Positions 18,036-25,777 of a DNA stretch of 64,000 nt are shown here, one piece after another. Position 1 is the first letter of the stretch, and each line of letters begins with the position of its first letter. The notes below the pieces were generated by a model. The model ran no database searches. It had not been told where the DNA came from and worked only from the letters and a program-made list of their open reading frames with translations. The DNA is taken from the NCBI GenBank assembly GCA_017550525.1, contig JAFZOU010000068.1, positions 1 through 64,000 of the forward strand. Reading direction: 5' to 3'. The position numbers and the translations under genes were made by a program. The stretch is from Bacteroidales bacterium. Lineage in GTDB: Bacteria > Bacteroidota > Bacteroidia > Bacteroidales > UBA932.

Positions 18036-19121
18036 ATGGAAAACCGCAGAGATTTCTTGAAAAAAGGCGCCGTGGCAGCCGTGGCGGCACCGCTTCTGGC
18101 ATCGGCCTGTAAACCTTCAGACAAAGACAGATACGGCATTGAGCTGGACCCTTCAGTAAAATCCAAACTCATTGTGGAGAAGGCCAATGCCCTTCCCATA
18201 ACGGGCACCTTCCTGGACGAGATTTCCCACGACATCCCCCACCAGAACTGGGGAGAGGCGGAATGGGACCGTGATTTCCGCTATATGAAGGACATGGGAA
18301 TTGACACCGTCATTGACATCCGCTGCGGCTACAGAAAATTCATCACCTATCCAAGCCCATATCTATTGAAGAAGGGCTGCTATATGCCTTCCGTAGACCT
18401 TATTGATATGTTCTGCCGATTGGCCCAGAAGTACGGGATGAAGTTCTGGCTTGGCCTATACGATTCCGGAAAATACTGGGATACCGGAGATATGAGCTAC
18501 GAGGTTGAGGCCAACAAGTTTGTGATTGACGAGATATGGGAGCGTTACGGCTCCAAGTACTCAAGCTTTGGCGGCTGGTACATCTCCGGAGAGATTTCCC
18601 GTGCCACCAAGGGCGCCATCGAGAGTTTCCGCACCATGGGACGCCAGTGCAAGGAGGTCAGCGGCGGCCTTCCCACCTTCATCTCCCCCTGGATAGACGG
18701 CAAGAAGGCCGTGGATGCCGCCAGCGGCAACATCACAAGGGAGCAGGCCGTGGGAATTGAGCAGCACGAGAGGGAGTGGAACGAGATCTTTGACGGCATA
18801 CACGAGTACGTAGACGCCTGTGCCTTCCAGGACGGCCACATAGATTACGACGAACTTGACGCATTCTTCAGCGTCAATAAGAAACTGGCCGACAGATACG
18901 GTATGCAGTGCTGGACCAACGCAGAATCCTTTGACAGGGACATGCCCATCCGCTTCTTCCCCATCAAGTTCGATAAACTCCGCCTGAAACTGGAGGCCGC
19001 AAAGCGTTGCGGCTATGACAAGGCAATCACCTTTGAGTTCTCCCACTTCATGAGCCCCCAGAGCGCATACGCCCAGGCGGGCCACCTGTATGACCGTTAT
19101 CGCGAATACTTCGGAATATAG
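18036..19121 (+). CDS. Tat-exported DUF4434-like glycoside hydrolase-fold lipoprotein
   Basis: Protein of 361 residues with a twin-arginine signal (MENRRDFLKKGA) and an LLASAC lipobox. The body reads as a TIM-barrel protein: ITGTFLDEISHDIPHQNW, KYGMKFWLGLYDSGKYW, FGGWYISGEI and a late FEFSHFMSP, the pattern of DUF4434 (PF14488). The glutamate in WYISGEI is a candidate catalytic residue by analogy with other barrels. That is inference. It lies between the ROK regulator and a GH3 enzyme, so it probably acts on the same glycan. Confidence 0.75.
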   Translation: MENRRDFLKKGAVAAVAAPLLASACKPSDKDRYGIELDPSVKSKLIVEKANALPITGTFLDEISHDIPHQNWGEAEWDRDFRYMKDMGIDTVIDIRCGYRKFITYPSPYLLKKGCYMPSVDLIDMFCRLAQKYGMKFWLGLYDSGKYWDTGDMSYEVEANKFVIDEIWERYGSKYSSFGGWYISGEISRATKGAIESFRTMGRQCKEVSGGLPTFISPWIDGKKAVDAASGNITREQAVGIEQHEREWNEIFDGIHEYVDACAFQDGHIDYDELDAFFSVNKKLADRYGMQCWTNAESFDRDMPIRFFPIKFDKLRLKLEAAKRCGYDKAITFEFSHFMSPQSAYAQAGHLYDRYREYFGI

Positions 19122-19124
19122 TAT

Positions 19125-21311
19125 ATGAAAAAAGTCTTTTTTGCCCTCATCGTACTGGCCGTCGCAGGCTGCGCCCGGCAGCATAATTCATCCCTTGAAG
19201 AAAAGGTGGAGAGCACCCTCTCCCGGATGACACTGGAGGAGAAAGTGGCCATGACCCACGCCCAGTCCAAGTTCTCCAGCGCCGGCGTACCAAGGCTTGG
19301 AATCCCTGAACTCTGGCACACGGACGGTCCTCACGGCATAAGGCCGGAGGTTCTGTGGGACGACTGGGACCAGGCCGGCTGGACCAACGACTCCTGCACA
19401 GCCTTCCCCGCACTCATAAACCTTGCCGCCACCTGGAACCGGGAAATGAGCGCGCTGTACGGTGACTGCATCGGCCAGGAAGCCCGCTACCGCAAAAAAG
19501 ACATACTGCTTGGCCCCGGCGTGAATATTTGCCGAACCCCTCTTGGAGGCCGTACCTTCGAGTACATGGGCGAGGACCCGTACCTGGCATCGGCCCTTGT
19601 GGTGCCTTACGTGAAGGGAGTGCAGCAAAACGGCGTTGCGGCCTGCGTGAAGCACTTTGCGGTGAACAATCAGGAAATGAGGCGCACCGCCACAAACTCC
19701 GTGGTGGATGACCGCACTATGTATGAGATTTACCTGCCGGCCTTCAAGGCTGCCGTCCAGGAAGGCGGAGCCTGGGCCATAATGGGTTCCTACAACCTCT
19801 GGAACGGGGAATTCAACTGCCACAACCACAGGCTTCTCAATGACATCCTGAAGGGAGAATGGGGCTTTGACGGGGTGGTGATAAGCGACTGGGGCGGCTG
19901 CCGTGAAGACGACGCAGCAATTACCGGGGGCCTTGACATAGAGATGGGCACCTGGACCAATGGGCTTAGGGGCGCAGCCTCCAACGGCTATGATGAGTAC
20001 CACCTTGCAAATCCCTATCTGGAGCGCCTGAGGGACGGCAGGGCTACGGAGGAAGTGCTCAATGACAAAGTGCGCCGCATACTCCGCACAGTTTACCGCA
20101 CATCCATGAGCGAAACCCCGCATTACGGCAGTTTCACTTCCCCTGAGCATTTCCAGGCCGCCCGTGACATTGCCGCCGACGGGATTGTGCTCCTGAAAAA
20201 CGACGGTGCCCTGCCTCTGAATCCTTCCAAGGGCAGCAAGGTGCTCCTCATCGGCGAAAACGCCTACAAGATGATGGTGGTGGGCGGCGGCAGTTCCAAC
20301 CTCAAGACAAAATATGAGGTGATTCCGCTGGATGCCCTGAGGGAAGCCTTTGACGGAAAGGCCGATGTTGTGTGGGAACGCGGATACGTTGGAGACACCA
20401 CAACCGTATACAACAGGGTTGTGACGGGGCAGGTCCTCAAGGACTCCAGAAGCCCTGAAAAACTCCTCCAGGACGCTGTAAGCGCCGCAAAAGAGGCCGA
20501 TTATGTAATATATATCGGCGGTCTCAACAAGAGTTTCTACCAGGACAACGAGGGCACCGACCGCTTTGACATCACCCTCCCCTACTGCCAGAACGAACTG
20601 ATTGACGCCCTGGCGGAAGTTACCCCGAATCTCATCGTGGTAAACATCTCCGGCTCCCCCGTGGCTATGCCCTGGGCCGGGAAAGTAAACGCCATAGTCC
20701 AGGCCTGGTATGGCGGCTCCGAAAGCGGACACGCCCTTGCCGATGTCCTCACCGGAAAGGTTAACCCTTCCGGAAAACTGCCTTTCACCATGCCTCTGGC
20801 AACGGCCGACGGTCCCCTGAAGTCTCCCCGCCAGTATCCAGGCGTCCAGGAAGAAGGCAAGGAGTGGTGGCAGGAGTATTACACGGAAGGCATCTTTGTG
20901 GGTTACCGCTGGTACGACACAAATGGCATTGCCGTGCAGTATCCCTTCGGCCACGGCCTCAGTTACACCAGTTTTGAAATCTCAGACGCCCGCGTAAAGA
21001 AAAGCGGCAAGGGATTCAAGGTTTCGGCCACCCTTATAAATACAGGAGAAAGGGCCGGAGCAGAGGTTGTGCAGCTTTATATCAGAGACTCAGAGGCTTC
21101 CGTGGAGCGCCCCTCCAAGGAACTCAAAGGCTTTGAGAAAGTTTATCTGGAGCCTGGGGAGAGCCGCCGTCTGGAATTCAGTATCGACCCTGACGCACTC
21201 AGTTTCTTTGATGCCGATGCCCACCGGTGGGTTGCCGAGCCCGGCGAATTCCACGCGCTCCTGGGCACCTCTTCGGCCGATATCCGGGCCGATATCCCCT
21301 TTATGCTGTAG
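19125..21311 (+). CDS. GH3 beta-glycosidase lipoprotein with FnIII-like C-terminus
   Basis: Protein of 728 residues with a lipoprotein signal (IVLAVAGC). Domains are the GH3 N-terminal barrel (residues about 30-300), the GH3 C-terminal alpha/beta sandwich and a C-terminal fibronectin-III-like domain (GAEVVQLYIRDSEASVERP). The nucleophile aspartate is D255 in VVISDWGG, and the KHFAVNNQE block lines the -1 subsite. GH3 members of this architecture are periplasmic beta-glucosidases or beta-xylosidases; the sugar cannot be decided here. It starts 3 bp after the DUF4434 gene and is followed by a mutarotase-like gene after 1 bp. Confidence 0.93.
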   Translation: MKKVFFALIVLAVAGCARQHNSSLEEKVESTLSRMTLEEKVAMTHAQSKFSSAGVPRLGIPELWHTDGPHGIRPEVLWDDWDQAGWTNDSCTAFPALINLAATWNREMSALYGDCIGQEARYRKKDILLGPGVNICRTPLGGRTFEYMGEDPYLASALVVPYVKGVQQNGVAACVKHFAVNNQEMRRTATNSVVDDRTMYEIYLPAFKAAVQEGGAWAIMGSYNLWNGEFNCHNHRLLNDILKGEWGFDGVVISDWGGCREDDAAITGGLDIEMGTWTNGLRGAASNGYDEYHLANPYLERLRDGRATEEVLNDKVRRILRTVYRTSMSETPHYGSFTSPEHFQAARDIAADGIVLLKNDGALPLNPSKGSKVLLIGENAYKMMVVGGGSSNLKTKYEVIPLDALREAFDGKADVVWERGYVGDTTTVYNRVVTGQVLKDSRSPEKLLQDAVSAAKEADYVIYIGGLNKSFYQDNEGTDRFDITLPYCQNELIDALAEVTPNLIVVNISGSPVAMPWAGKVNAIVQAWYGGSESGHALADVLTGKVNPSGKLPFTMPLATADGPLKSPRQYPGVQEEGKEWWQEYYTEGIFVGYRWYDTNGIAVQYPFGHGLSYTSFEISDARVKKSGKGFKVSATLINTGERAGAEVVQLYIRDSEASVERPSKELKGFEKVYLEPGESRRLEFSIDPDALSFFDADAHRWVAEPGEFHALLGTSSADIRADIPFML

Positions 21312-21312
21312 G

Positions 21313-22152
21313 ATGAAACTTGAACTTCATAACCCGCTGGACGGCTATTATCAAGGCACCCGCTTTGACAGGGGCGGGGTGTTCAAATCCCTTGTGTTCA
21401 AAGGAGTGGAGATGTGCGGAGAATGGTTCCAGAAGTACAGCCCCACAATGCACGATGCCGTCCTTGGCCCTGCAGAGGAGTTTTCGCCCGTCATTCCCGG
21501 TCCTTCCTCCGTCATTCCTGGCCCCGACCGGGAATCTCATGTCATCCTGAAACCCGGCGTAGGCCTTCTTGACACAGGCCTTGAGCCCTATGACCGCTTC
21601 AAACTGTACAGGATTGTGGATCCCGGCCTTTGGGAAGTGGACGGAATGCGCTTCAGACATATTCTGGAGGGCTATTATGACTATAAAAAGGAGATATCTG
21701 TCACGGGAGAAAACAGTTTCAGGATAAGCCATAGGCTGGAGGCCCATATTCCCATTGACGGAGACGTTTACAACCACAACTTCTTCACTATGGGGAAAAT
21801 GGAAACAGGCCCGTCCCGTAAGATTGATTTCCCATTCCGCCCGGAAGGAATCTGGCGTGCAGAATATGATTCCGTGGGCTTCACAGACTCAGGAATCCGC
21901 TTCTCAAGGGTCCTGAAGGAGGGTGAATCCGTTTATACCGGAAACATCCACGAGGCCGAGAAAGAGGGAATGCCGTATGAGATGACTCTTTCCGAAGGCC
22001 CCTTAAGCGTTCACATCAAAGGCGATGTCCCCGTTTTCAAGACAGTCCTCTGGGCAAACCACCGCATCGCGTGCCTTGAGCCCTATAACAAGATCAGTCT
22101 TGCCCCCGGGCAGGCTTTTTGCTGGAGTATAGAATATACATTGGAAGGCTAA
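21313..22152 (+). CDS. Galactose-mutarotase-like protein carrying an in-frame palindromic repeat
   Basis: Protein of 279 residues without a signal peptide. I start at the ATG one base after the GH3 stop, because the longer upstream frame lies inside the GH3 gene. Segments such as GVGLLDTG, EPYDRFKLYRIVDPGLW and HRLEAHIPIDG suggest the beta-sandwich of aldose epimerases, though I see no firm catalytic pair, so a binding or unknown epimerase role is possible. Residues about 60-76 (VIPGPSS then VIPGPDRESH) are encoded by a repeat that seems to have been inserted between AEEFSP and VILKPGVGLL without breaking the frame. Confidence 0.6.
   Translation: MKLELHNPLDGYYQGTRFDRGGVFKSLVFKGVEMCGEWFQKYSPTMHDAVLGPAEEFSPVIPGPSSVIPGPDRESHVILKPGVGLLDTGLEPYDRFKLYRIVDPGLWEVDGMRFRHILEGYYDYKKEISVTGENSFRISHRLEAHIPIDGDVYNHNFFTMGKMETGPSRKIDFPFRPEGIWRAEYDSVGFTDSGIRFSRVLKEGESVYTGNIHEAEKEGMPYEMTLSEGPLSVHIKGDVPVFKTVLWANHRIACLEPYNKISLAPGQAFCWSIEYTLEG
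21491..21545. repeat. Palindromic repeat (one full and one half copy) inside the mutarotase-like gene
   Basis: The full copy is attcctgg-ccccga-ccgggaat (21514-21535), an 8-bp inverted repeat with one G.T pair. A preceding half copy, attcccgg (21493-21500), can also pair perfectly with the right arm. Loop and flanks (gtcat...atctc) match the palindrome at 23-44. Both copies are translated, here as VIPGP and VIPGPDRES. Confidence 0.7.
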
Positions 22153-22187
22153 CTAATACAAGAAATCCCAACAAAGTGTGATTTTTC

Positions 22188-22218
22188 TTGTTTTTTAGCA
22201 TTTCCTTTTGTATTTTTG
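22188..22218 (+). promoter_or_regulatory. Promoter of the hipBST-like module
   Basis: A perfect -7 box TATTTTTG (22211-22218) lies 19 bp after a TTGT -33 box (22188-22191). It sets the toxin-antitoxin module apart from the upstream glycosidase operon. Confidence 0.75.
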
Positions 22219-22226
22219 CATGAAAA

Positions 22227-22242
22227 TCACAATATATTGTGA
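22227..22242. promoter_or_regulatory. 16-bp perfect palindrome, candidate HipB autoregulatory operator
   Basis: tcacaata/tattgtga is a perfect palindrome covering the expected transcription start and ending 3 bp before the antitoxin ATG. A further half-site (gtgtgattt, about 22176-22184) lies upstream. XRE antitoxins of HipB type repress their own operon from such sites. The site is seen; the binding is inferred. Confidence 0.7.
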
Positions 22243-22245
22243 CAA

Positions 22246-22452
22246 ATGAGAGCAATCGGAACACAGATAAAGGAAAGGAGAAGGCTCCTTAAAGTAACCC
22301 AGAGACAACTTGCCGATCTATCCGGTGTGAGCATCAATACCCTTACCAAAATAGAAAGGAACGAGGCCAATCCCACCCTGGACATCCTTCAAAAGATTCT
22401 GGATACTCTTGGACTGGAACTGAGCGTATCCGTCAAAAAGATAAGTGAATAA
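22246..22452 (+). CDS. hipB: HipB-like XRE antitoxin
   Basis: Protein of 68 residues that is essentially one helix-turn-helix domain (RQLADLSGVSINTLTKIERN at about residues 20-39) with a short C-terminal tail. It is the size of HipB in three-gene modules. Its stop overlaps the hipS start (TAATG). A palindrome sits directly before its ATG. In the studied hipBST system HipB binds DNA and supports neutralisation, while HipS is the main antitoxin. I infer the same here. Confidence 0.85.
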   Translation: MRAIGTQIKERRRLLKVTQRQLADLSGVSINTLTKIERNEANPTLDILQKILDTLGLELSVSVKKISE

Positions 22453-22772
22453 TGAGAGCCGCGCTCATATTGAATAACGGCCGCCTGGCAGGCGTCATCA
22501 AGGAAGTAAGCCCTTCCGAGTATGTTTTTACCTATGACGAGGATTACTTCAGGGATGAACGCGCCCCGGCCATCAGCCTTACGCTGCCAAAGACCCGTCA
22601 GGAATTCACTTCTCCAACACTATTCCCTTTTTTCGCGAATATGCTGTCTGAGGGTCATAACCGCACAGTGCAGGCCCGCATTCATAAATTGGATGAGACG
22701 GATGATTTTGGGATTCTCCTTGCAACGGCTCAAACCGATACCCCCGGAGCCATTACTATCAAGCCCCTGTAA
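22452..22772 (+). CDS. hipS: HipS-like protein (HipA N-terminal domain as a separate gene)
   Basis: Protein of 106 residues matching the Couple_hipA N-terminal subdomain, with GRLAGVIKEVSPSEYVFTYDEDY and LPKTRQEFTSPTLFPFFANML, a layout normally fused to the HipA kinase. Here it ends with TAA immediately before the ATG of the kinase gene. Independent HipS is the defining feature of hipBST modules, where HipS inhibits the kinase HipT. Overlapping or abutting junctions on both sides mean the three genes are made together. Confidence 0.85.
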   Translation: MRAALILNNGRLAGVIKEVSPSEYVFTYDEDYFRDERAPAISLTLPKTRQEFTSPTLFPFFANMLSEGHNRTVQARIHKLDETDDFGILLATAQTDTPGAITIKPL

Positions 22773-23723
22773 ATGACACCTTTTTCTTCATACAGCATTT
22801 CTACTCTCAGGCACCTGACCGGCGGCATACCGGTATCGCCAATCCTGCCCTTCCAAAGCCAGGAAGCCGATATCATACGACTGAACGAGAACAGGGGGAG
22901 AATATCGCTTTCCGGTGCACAGAGCAAGTATTCCGTATGCATCAAAGACGGGAAGTTCACGCTCACACTGGAAGGTGAGCAGGGTACTTTTATCCTGAAG
23001 CCGATGCTCTCAGACTTTTCATTCAAGGCCGACAGTCCAGCCAACGAGCATCTCACAATGCAGATTGCCCACAAGGTCTTTCAGATTGATACTGCGGCCA
23101 GCGCACTCTGCTTCTTTGAAAACGGAGATCCCGCCTATATCACCCGCAGATACGATGTAGCCGCTGACGGAAGCAAGATTCAGCAGGAAGATTTTGCCTC
23201 GCTTGCAGGAATAACTGCCGATACTTATGGCAGGGACTACAAGTACACCGCGCTCAGTTATGAGGATATCGGCCTTCTTATCAGGAAATATCTCCCGGCC
23301 TGGCGGGTTGAGATGGTAAAATTCTTTGACCTCATCCTGTTTAACTTCCTGTTCTCAAACGGAGATGCTCACCTTAAAAACTTCTCCGTTCTGATGACTC
23401 CTGGCGGAGACTACCGGCTTTCTCCTGCCTACGACCTTATTGACACGCGCATCCATCTGCCCGACGACAGCATTTTTGCCCTTCAGAAAGGTCTATTTGC
23501 CGATGGACGTTCCTTCCCTCTTGGAATTGACAACAAGGCGTTCAAGGAATTCGGCCTGTGCCTGGGACTGCCTGAAAAAGTGGTGAGAAAGGAACTGGAC
23601 CGCTTCTGCGAAGACTATACAGCCGTGGAAACCATGGTTAGGGAATCATACCTTTCCGATGAAGCCAAAGAGCACTACTATCAGCACTATCACACAAGAC
23701 TTGTATCTTTCCTGAGAGCTTAA
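22773..23723 (+). CDS. hipT: HipT-like serine/threonine kinase toxin
   Basis: Protein of 316 residues, shorter than HipA (about 440) because the N-terminal subdomain is the separate hipS gene. The Gly-rich loop reads ISLSGAQSKY with two serines, S45 and S47, like the paired autophosphorylation serines of HipT. The catalytic NGDAHLKN gives D198 and N203, and the metal-binding aspartate of AYDLIDT is D221. The spacings of 5 and 23 residues equal those of D309, N314 and D332 in E. coli HipA. Such kinases phosphorylate aminoacyl-tRNA synthetases (GltX for HipA, TrpS for HipT). The target here is unknown. A GH127-like gene starts 2 bp after the stop. Confidence 0.9.
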   Translation: MTPFSSYSISTLRHLTGGIPVSPILPFQSQEADIIRLNENRGRISLSGAQSKYSVCIKDGKFTLTLEGEQGTFILKPMLSDFSFKADSPANEHLTMQIAHKVFQIDTAASALCFFENGDPAYITRRYDVAADGSKIQQEDFASLAGITADTYGRDYKYTALSYEDIGLLIRKYLPAWRVEMVKFFDLILFNFLFSNGDAHLKNFSVLMTPGGDYRLSPAYDLIDTRIHLPDDSIFALQKGLFADGRSFPLGIDNKAFKEFGLCLGLPEKVVRKELDRFCEDYTAVETMVRESYLSDEAKEHYYQHYHTRLVSFLRA

Positions 23724-23725
23724 CT

Positions 23726-25693
23726 ATGAATAGGATCCTTACCGCCATACTGGCAGCACTCATATCGGCCCAGACATTTGCGCAGTATAAAGAACTTCCC
23801 CTCGGTTCCATCAAGGCCGATGGCTGGCTCCTGGAGCAGCTTCAGCGCCAGGCAAATGGCCTCACAGGCCATCTGGATGAGATTTATCCGGAGGTTATGG
23901 GGCCTTCAAACGCCTGGCTTGGCGGTGACGGAGACGCCTGGGAACGCGGTCCCTACTGGATAGACGGCCTGCTTCCCCTGGCCTACATACTTGACGACAA
24001 AGTCCTCATTGCAAAGGCAGGAGTGTGGGTGGAAGCAATCCTTTCTTCCCAGCAGGAAAACGGTAATATCGGCCCTTCTGAGGACCACCCCTTTGTATAC
24101 GGCCTCCAGCGCGGGAAATCCCAGGACTGGTGGCCGAGGATGGTGGCTCTGAAAATCCTTAAGCAGTATTATTCCGCTACGGGAGACCAAAGAGTCATTG
24201 ACTGCCTGAACAAGTATTTCAAGTATCAACTTGCCACCCTTCCGGAAAAGCCGCTTGACTACTGGTCTGGCTGGGCTAAGGAACGCGGTGCCGACAACCT
24301 TGAGGTTGTAATGTGGCTCCACGGCATCACCCGTGAGGATTGGCTCCTTGAACTTGCCGACCTTCTCCACTCCCAGACAAGGGACTGGGCAAGCCTTTTC
24401 AGGGAAGGAGACTTCTGGGGGCCTCAGGGCAGCATCCATACCGTAAACCTTGCCCAGGGATTCAAGGCGCCTGTCGTGTGGTGGACATATAGCAACTGGG
24501 ACGGTGACCTGGCTGCACCAAGGCACGCCCTTGAGATCCTCCGCCGCACCGCCGGCTTCCCTACCGGCCTCTGGGCGGGAGACGAGCAGCTTCAGGCCGG
24601 GGCCCCCACACGCGGCAGCGAACTCTGCGCCGCCGTGGAGATGATGTTCTCCCTGGAGGAGATGCTTCGCCTGAGCGGAGACATCACCTATGCCGATTAC
24701 CTTGAGCGCATAGCCTTCAACGCCCTCCCCACGCAGGTAACGGACGACTATTCCGCAAAGCAGTACTACCAGCAGGTGAATCAGGTAGCCTGCACCCGTG
24801 AGAACCAGTCTTTCTCCACGCCCCATTACGGCACTGACACAATGTTCGGCACCCTCAGCGGCTATCCCTGCTGCGTTTCCAATATGCACCAGGGCTGGCC
24901 CAAATTCACCCAGAACCTCTGGTACGCTACTGAGGATTACGGCCTTGCGGCACTTGTCTACGCCCCCTGCCACGTCAACGCCACGGTTGCCGGCGGCATC
25001 CCCGTAACCATCACGGAGACAACCGACTACCCCTTCCGTGAAAGGGTGTCCATGAAAGTGAAGTTCACAGGAGGAATCAAGAAAACCAAGTTTCCACTCA
25101 CCATAAGGGTCCCCGCCTGGAGTAAGGGCGGCATAGTGAACATCAACGGCATTACGCAGGATATCCGCCCGGGCGCCGGAGTGTTCAAGATAAACCGAGT
25201 CTGGAGCAGCGGAGATGTCGTAACAATAGATTTCAAGGCCGAAACAGAAACGGAAGAGTGGTTCGGCGGCGCCTGGACCATAGTCCGCGGCCCCCTTGTG
25301 TACGCCCTAAAGATGGAGGAAAACTGGGAGTGGAAGACATTCTCCGGGGAGGACCGCTGGTTTGGTCCCGGAGCCTGGGAAGTAACCTCACCCACCCCCT
25401 GGAGCTACTGCCTTATGAGGGATTCCTTCAAGGCCGATGACTGCGAAGTGACTCTTTCAAAGACCGTTGCCTCCTACCCCTGGAACCTTGAGTCCGCCCC
25501 TGTCACCATCACCGTCCCCGCCCGTGAACTCCCCGGCTGGAAGGTCCCTGACAGCGTTGCCTTCTGGACGGAAGACGGCTACGATGTTGGCCCCGAAACC
25601 CGCATTGAACTCATCCCTTACGGCTGCGCCACCCTCCGAATTGCAGAATTCCCCACCCGTATCATTCCCTGGGACCTTGAACTGAGGAAATAG
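23726..25693 (+). CDS. GH127-like beta-L-arabinofuranosidase-family protein (DUF1680)
   Basis: Protein of 655 residues with a signal peptide (LAALISAQTFAQ). The (alpha/alpha)6 domain shows RGSELCAAVEMMFSLEEM, with the conserved Glu, and GYPCCVSNMHQGWPKF, with C382 and C383. In GH127/GH146 a cysteine in this place is the nucleophile in a zinc-bound thiolate site. A beta-sandwich domain follows from about residue 420. Members remove beta-L-arabinofuranose, but the family is wide and the substrate here is open. The gene begins 2 bp after the kinase toxin, so the hipBST promoter probably also transcribes it. Confidence 0.85.
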   Translation: MNRILTAILAALISAQTFAQYKELPLGSIKADGWLLEQLQRQANGLTGHLDEIYPEVMGPSNAWLGGDGDAWERGPYWIDGLLPLAYILDDKVLIAKAGVWVEAILSSQQENGNIGPSEDHPFVYGLQRGKSQDWWPRMVALKILKQYYSATGDQRVIDCLNKYFKYQLATLPEKPLDYWSGWAKERGADNLEVVMWLHGITREDWLLELADLLHSQTRDWASLFREGDFWGPQGSIHTVNLAQGFKAPVVWWTYSNWDGDLAAPRHALEILRRTAGFPTGLWAGDEQLQAGAPTRGSELCAAVEMMFSLEEMLRLSGDITYADYLERIAFNALPTQVTDDYSAKQYYQQVNQVACTRENQSFSTPHYGTDTMFGTLSGYPCCVSNMHQGWPKFTQNLWYATEDYGLAALVYAPCHVNATVAGGIPVTITETTDYPFRERVSMKVKFTGGIKKTKFPLTIRVPAWSKGGIVNINGITQDIRPGAGVFKINRVWSSGDVVTIDFKAETETEEWFGGAWTIVRGPLVYALKMEENWEWKTFSGEDRWFGPGAWEVTSPTPWSYCLMRDSFKADDCEVTLSKTVASYPWNLESAPVTITVPARELPGWKVPDSVAFWTEDGYDVGPETRIELIPYGCATLRIAEFPTRIIPWDLELRK

Positions 25694-25722
25694 TCCTGCA
25701 GGTGCTTTTTTCCGAATAAATA

Positions 25723-25753
25723 TTGCATAATACGATTTTTATTCCTACTTTTG
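25723..25753 (+). promoter_or_regulatory. Promoter of the 20-kb permease-SusCD locus
   Basis: TTGC -33 box (25723-25726), 19 bp, then TACTTTTG -7 box (25746-25753). The shared operator-like element starts 1 bp later. Confidence 0.8.
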
Positions 25754-25754
25754 C

Positions 25755-25775
25755 ACCACAGTACACCACAGTAAA
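25755..25775. promoter_or_regulatory. Operator-like direct repeat shared with the promoter at 45878
   Basis: accacagtacaccaca (25755-25770) continues as gtaa, so the unit caccacagta is present twice in tandem, covering the predicted transcription start. The same 16 bases occur at 45918-45933 behind another promoter. The GntR regulator encoded between the two sites (44832-45860) is the natural candidate to bind them. Confidence 0.7.
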
Positions 25776-25777
25776 AG

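Noticed and set aside
19188..20954. A 588-residue open frame on the minus strand opposite the GH3 gene
   Set aside because: It lies wholly inside a clear GH3 gene, has no recognisable domain and looks like a shadow caused by GC-rich third positions.
22452..23723. hipS and hipT as a frameshifted single hipA pseudogene
   Set aside because: Both genes are intact, the hipS stop directly abuts the hipT ATG, and the split falls at the domain border known from hipBST.
25694..25722. Possible terminator after the GH127 gene (cctgcagg followed by T residues)
   Set aside because: The palindrome has no loop and the stem cannot be extended, so I do not call it.
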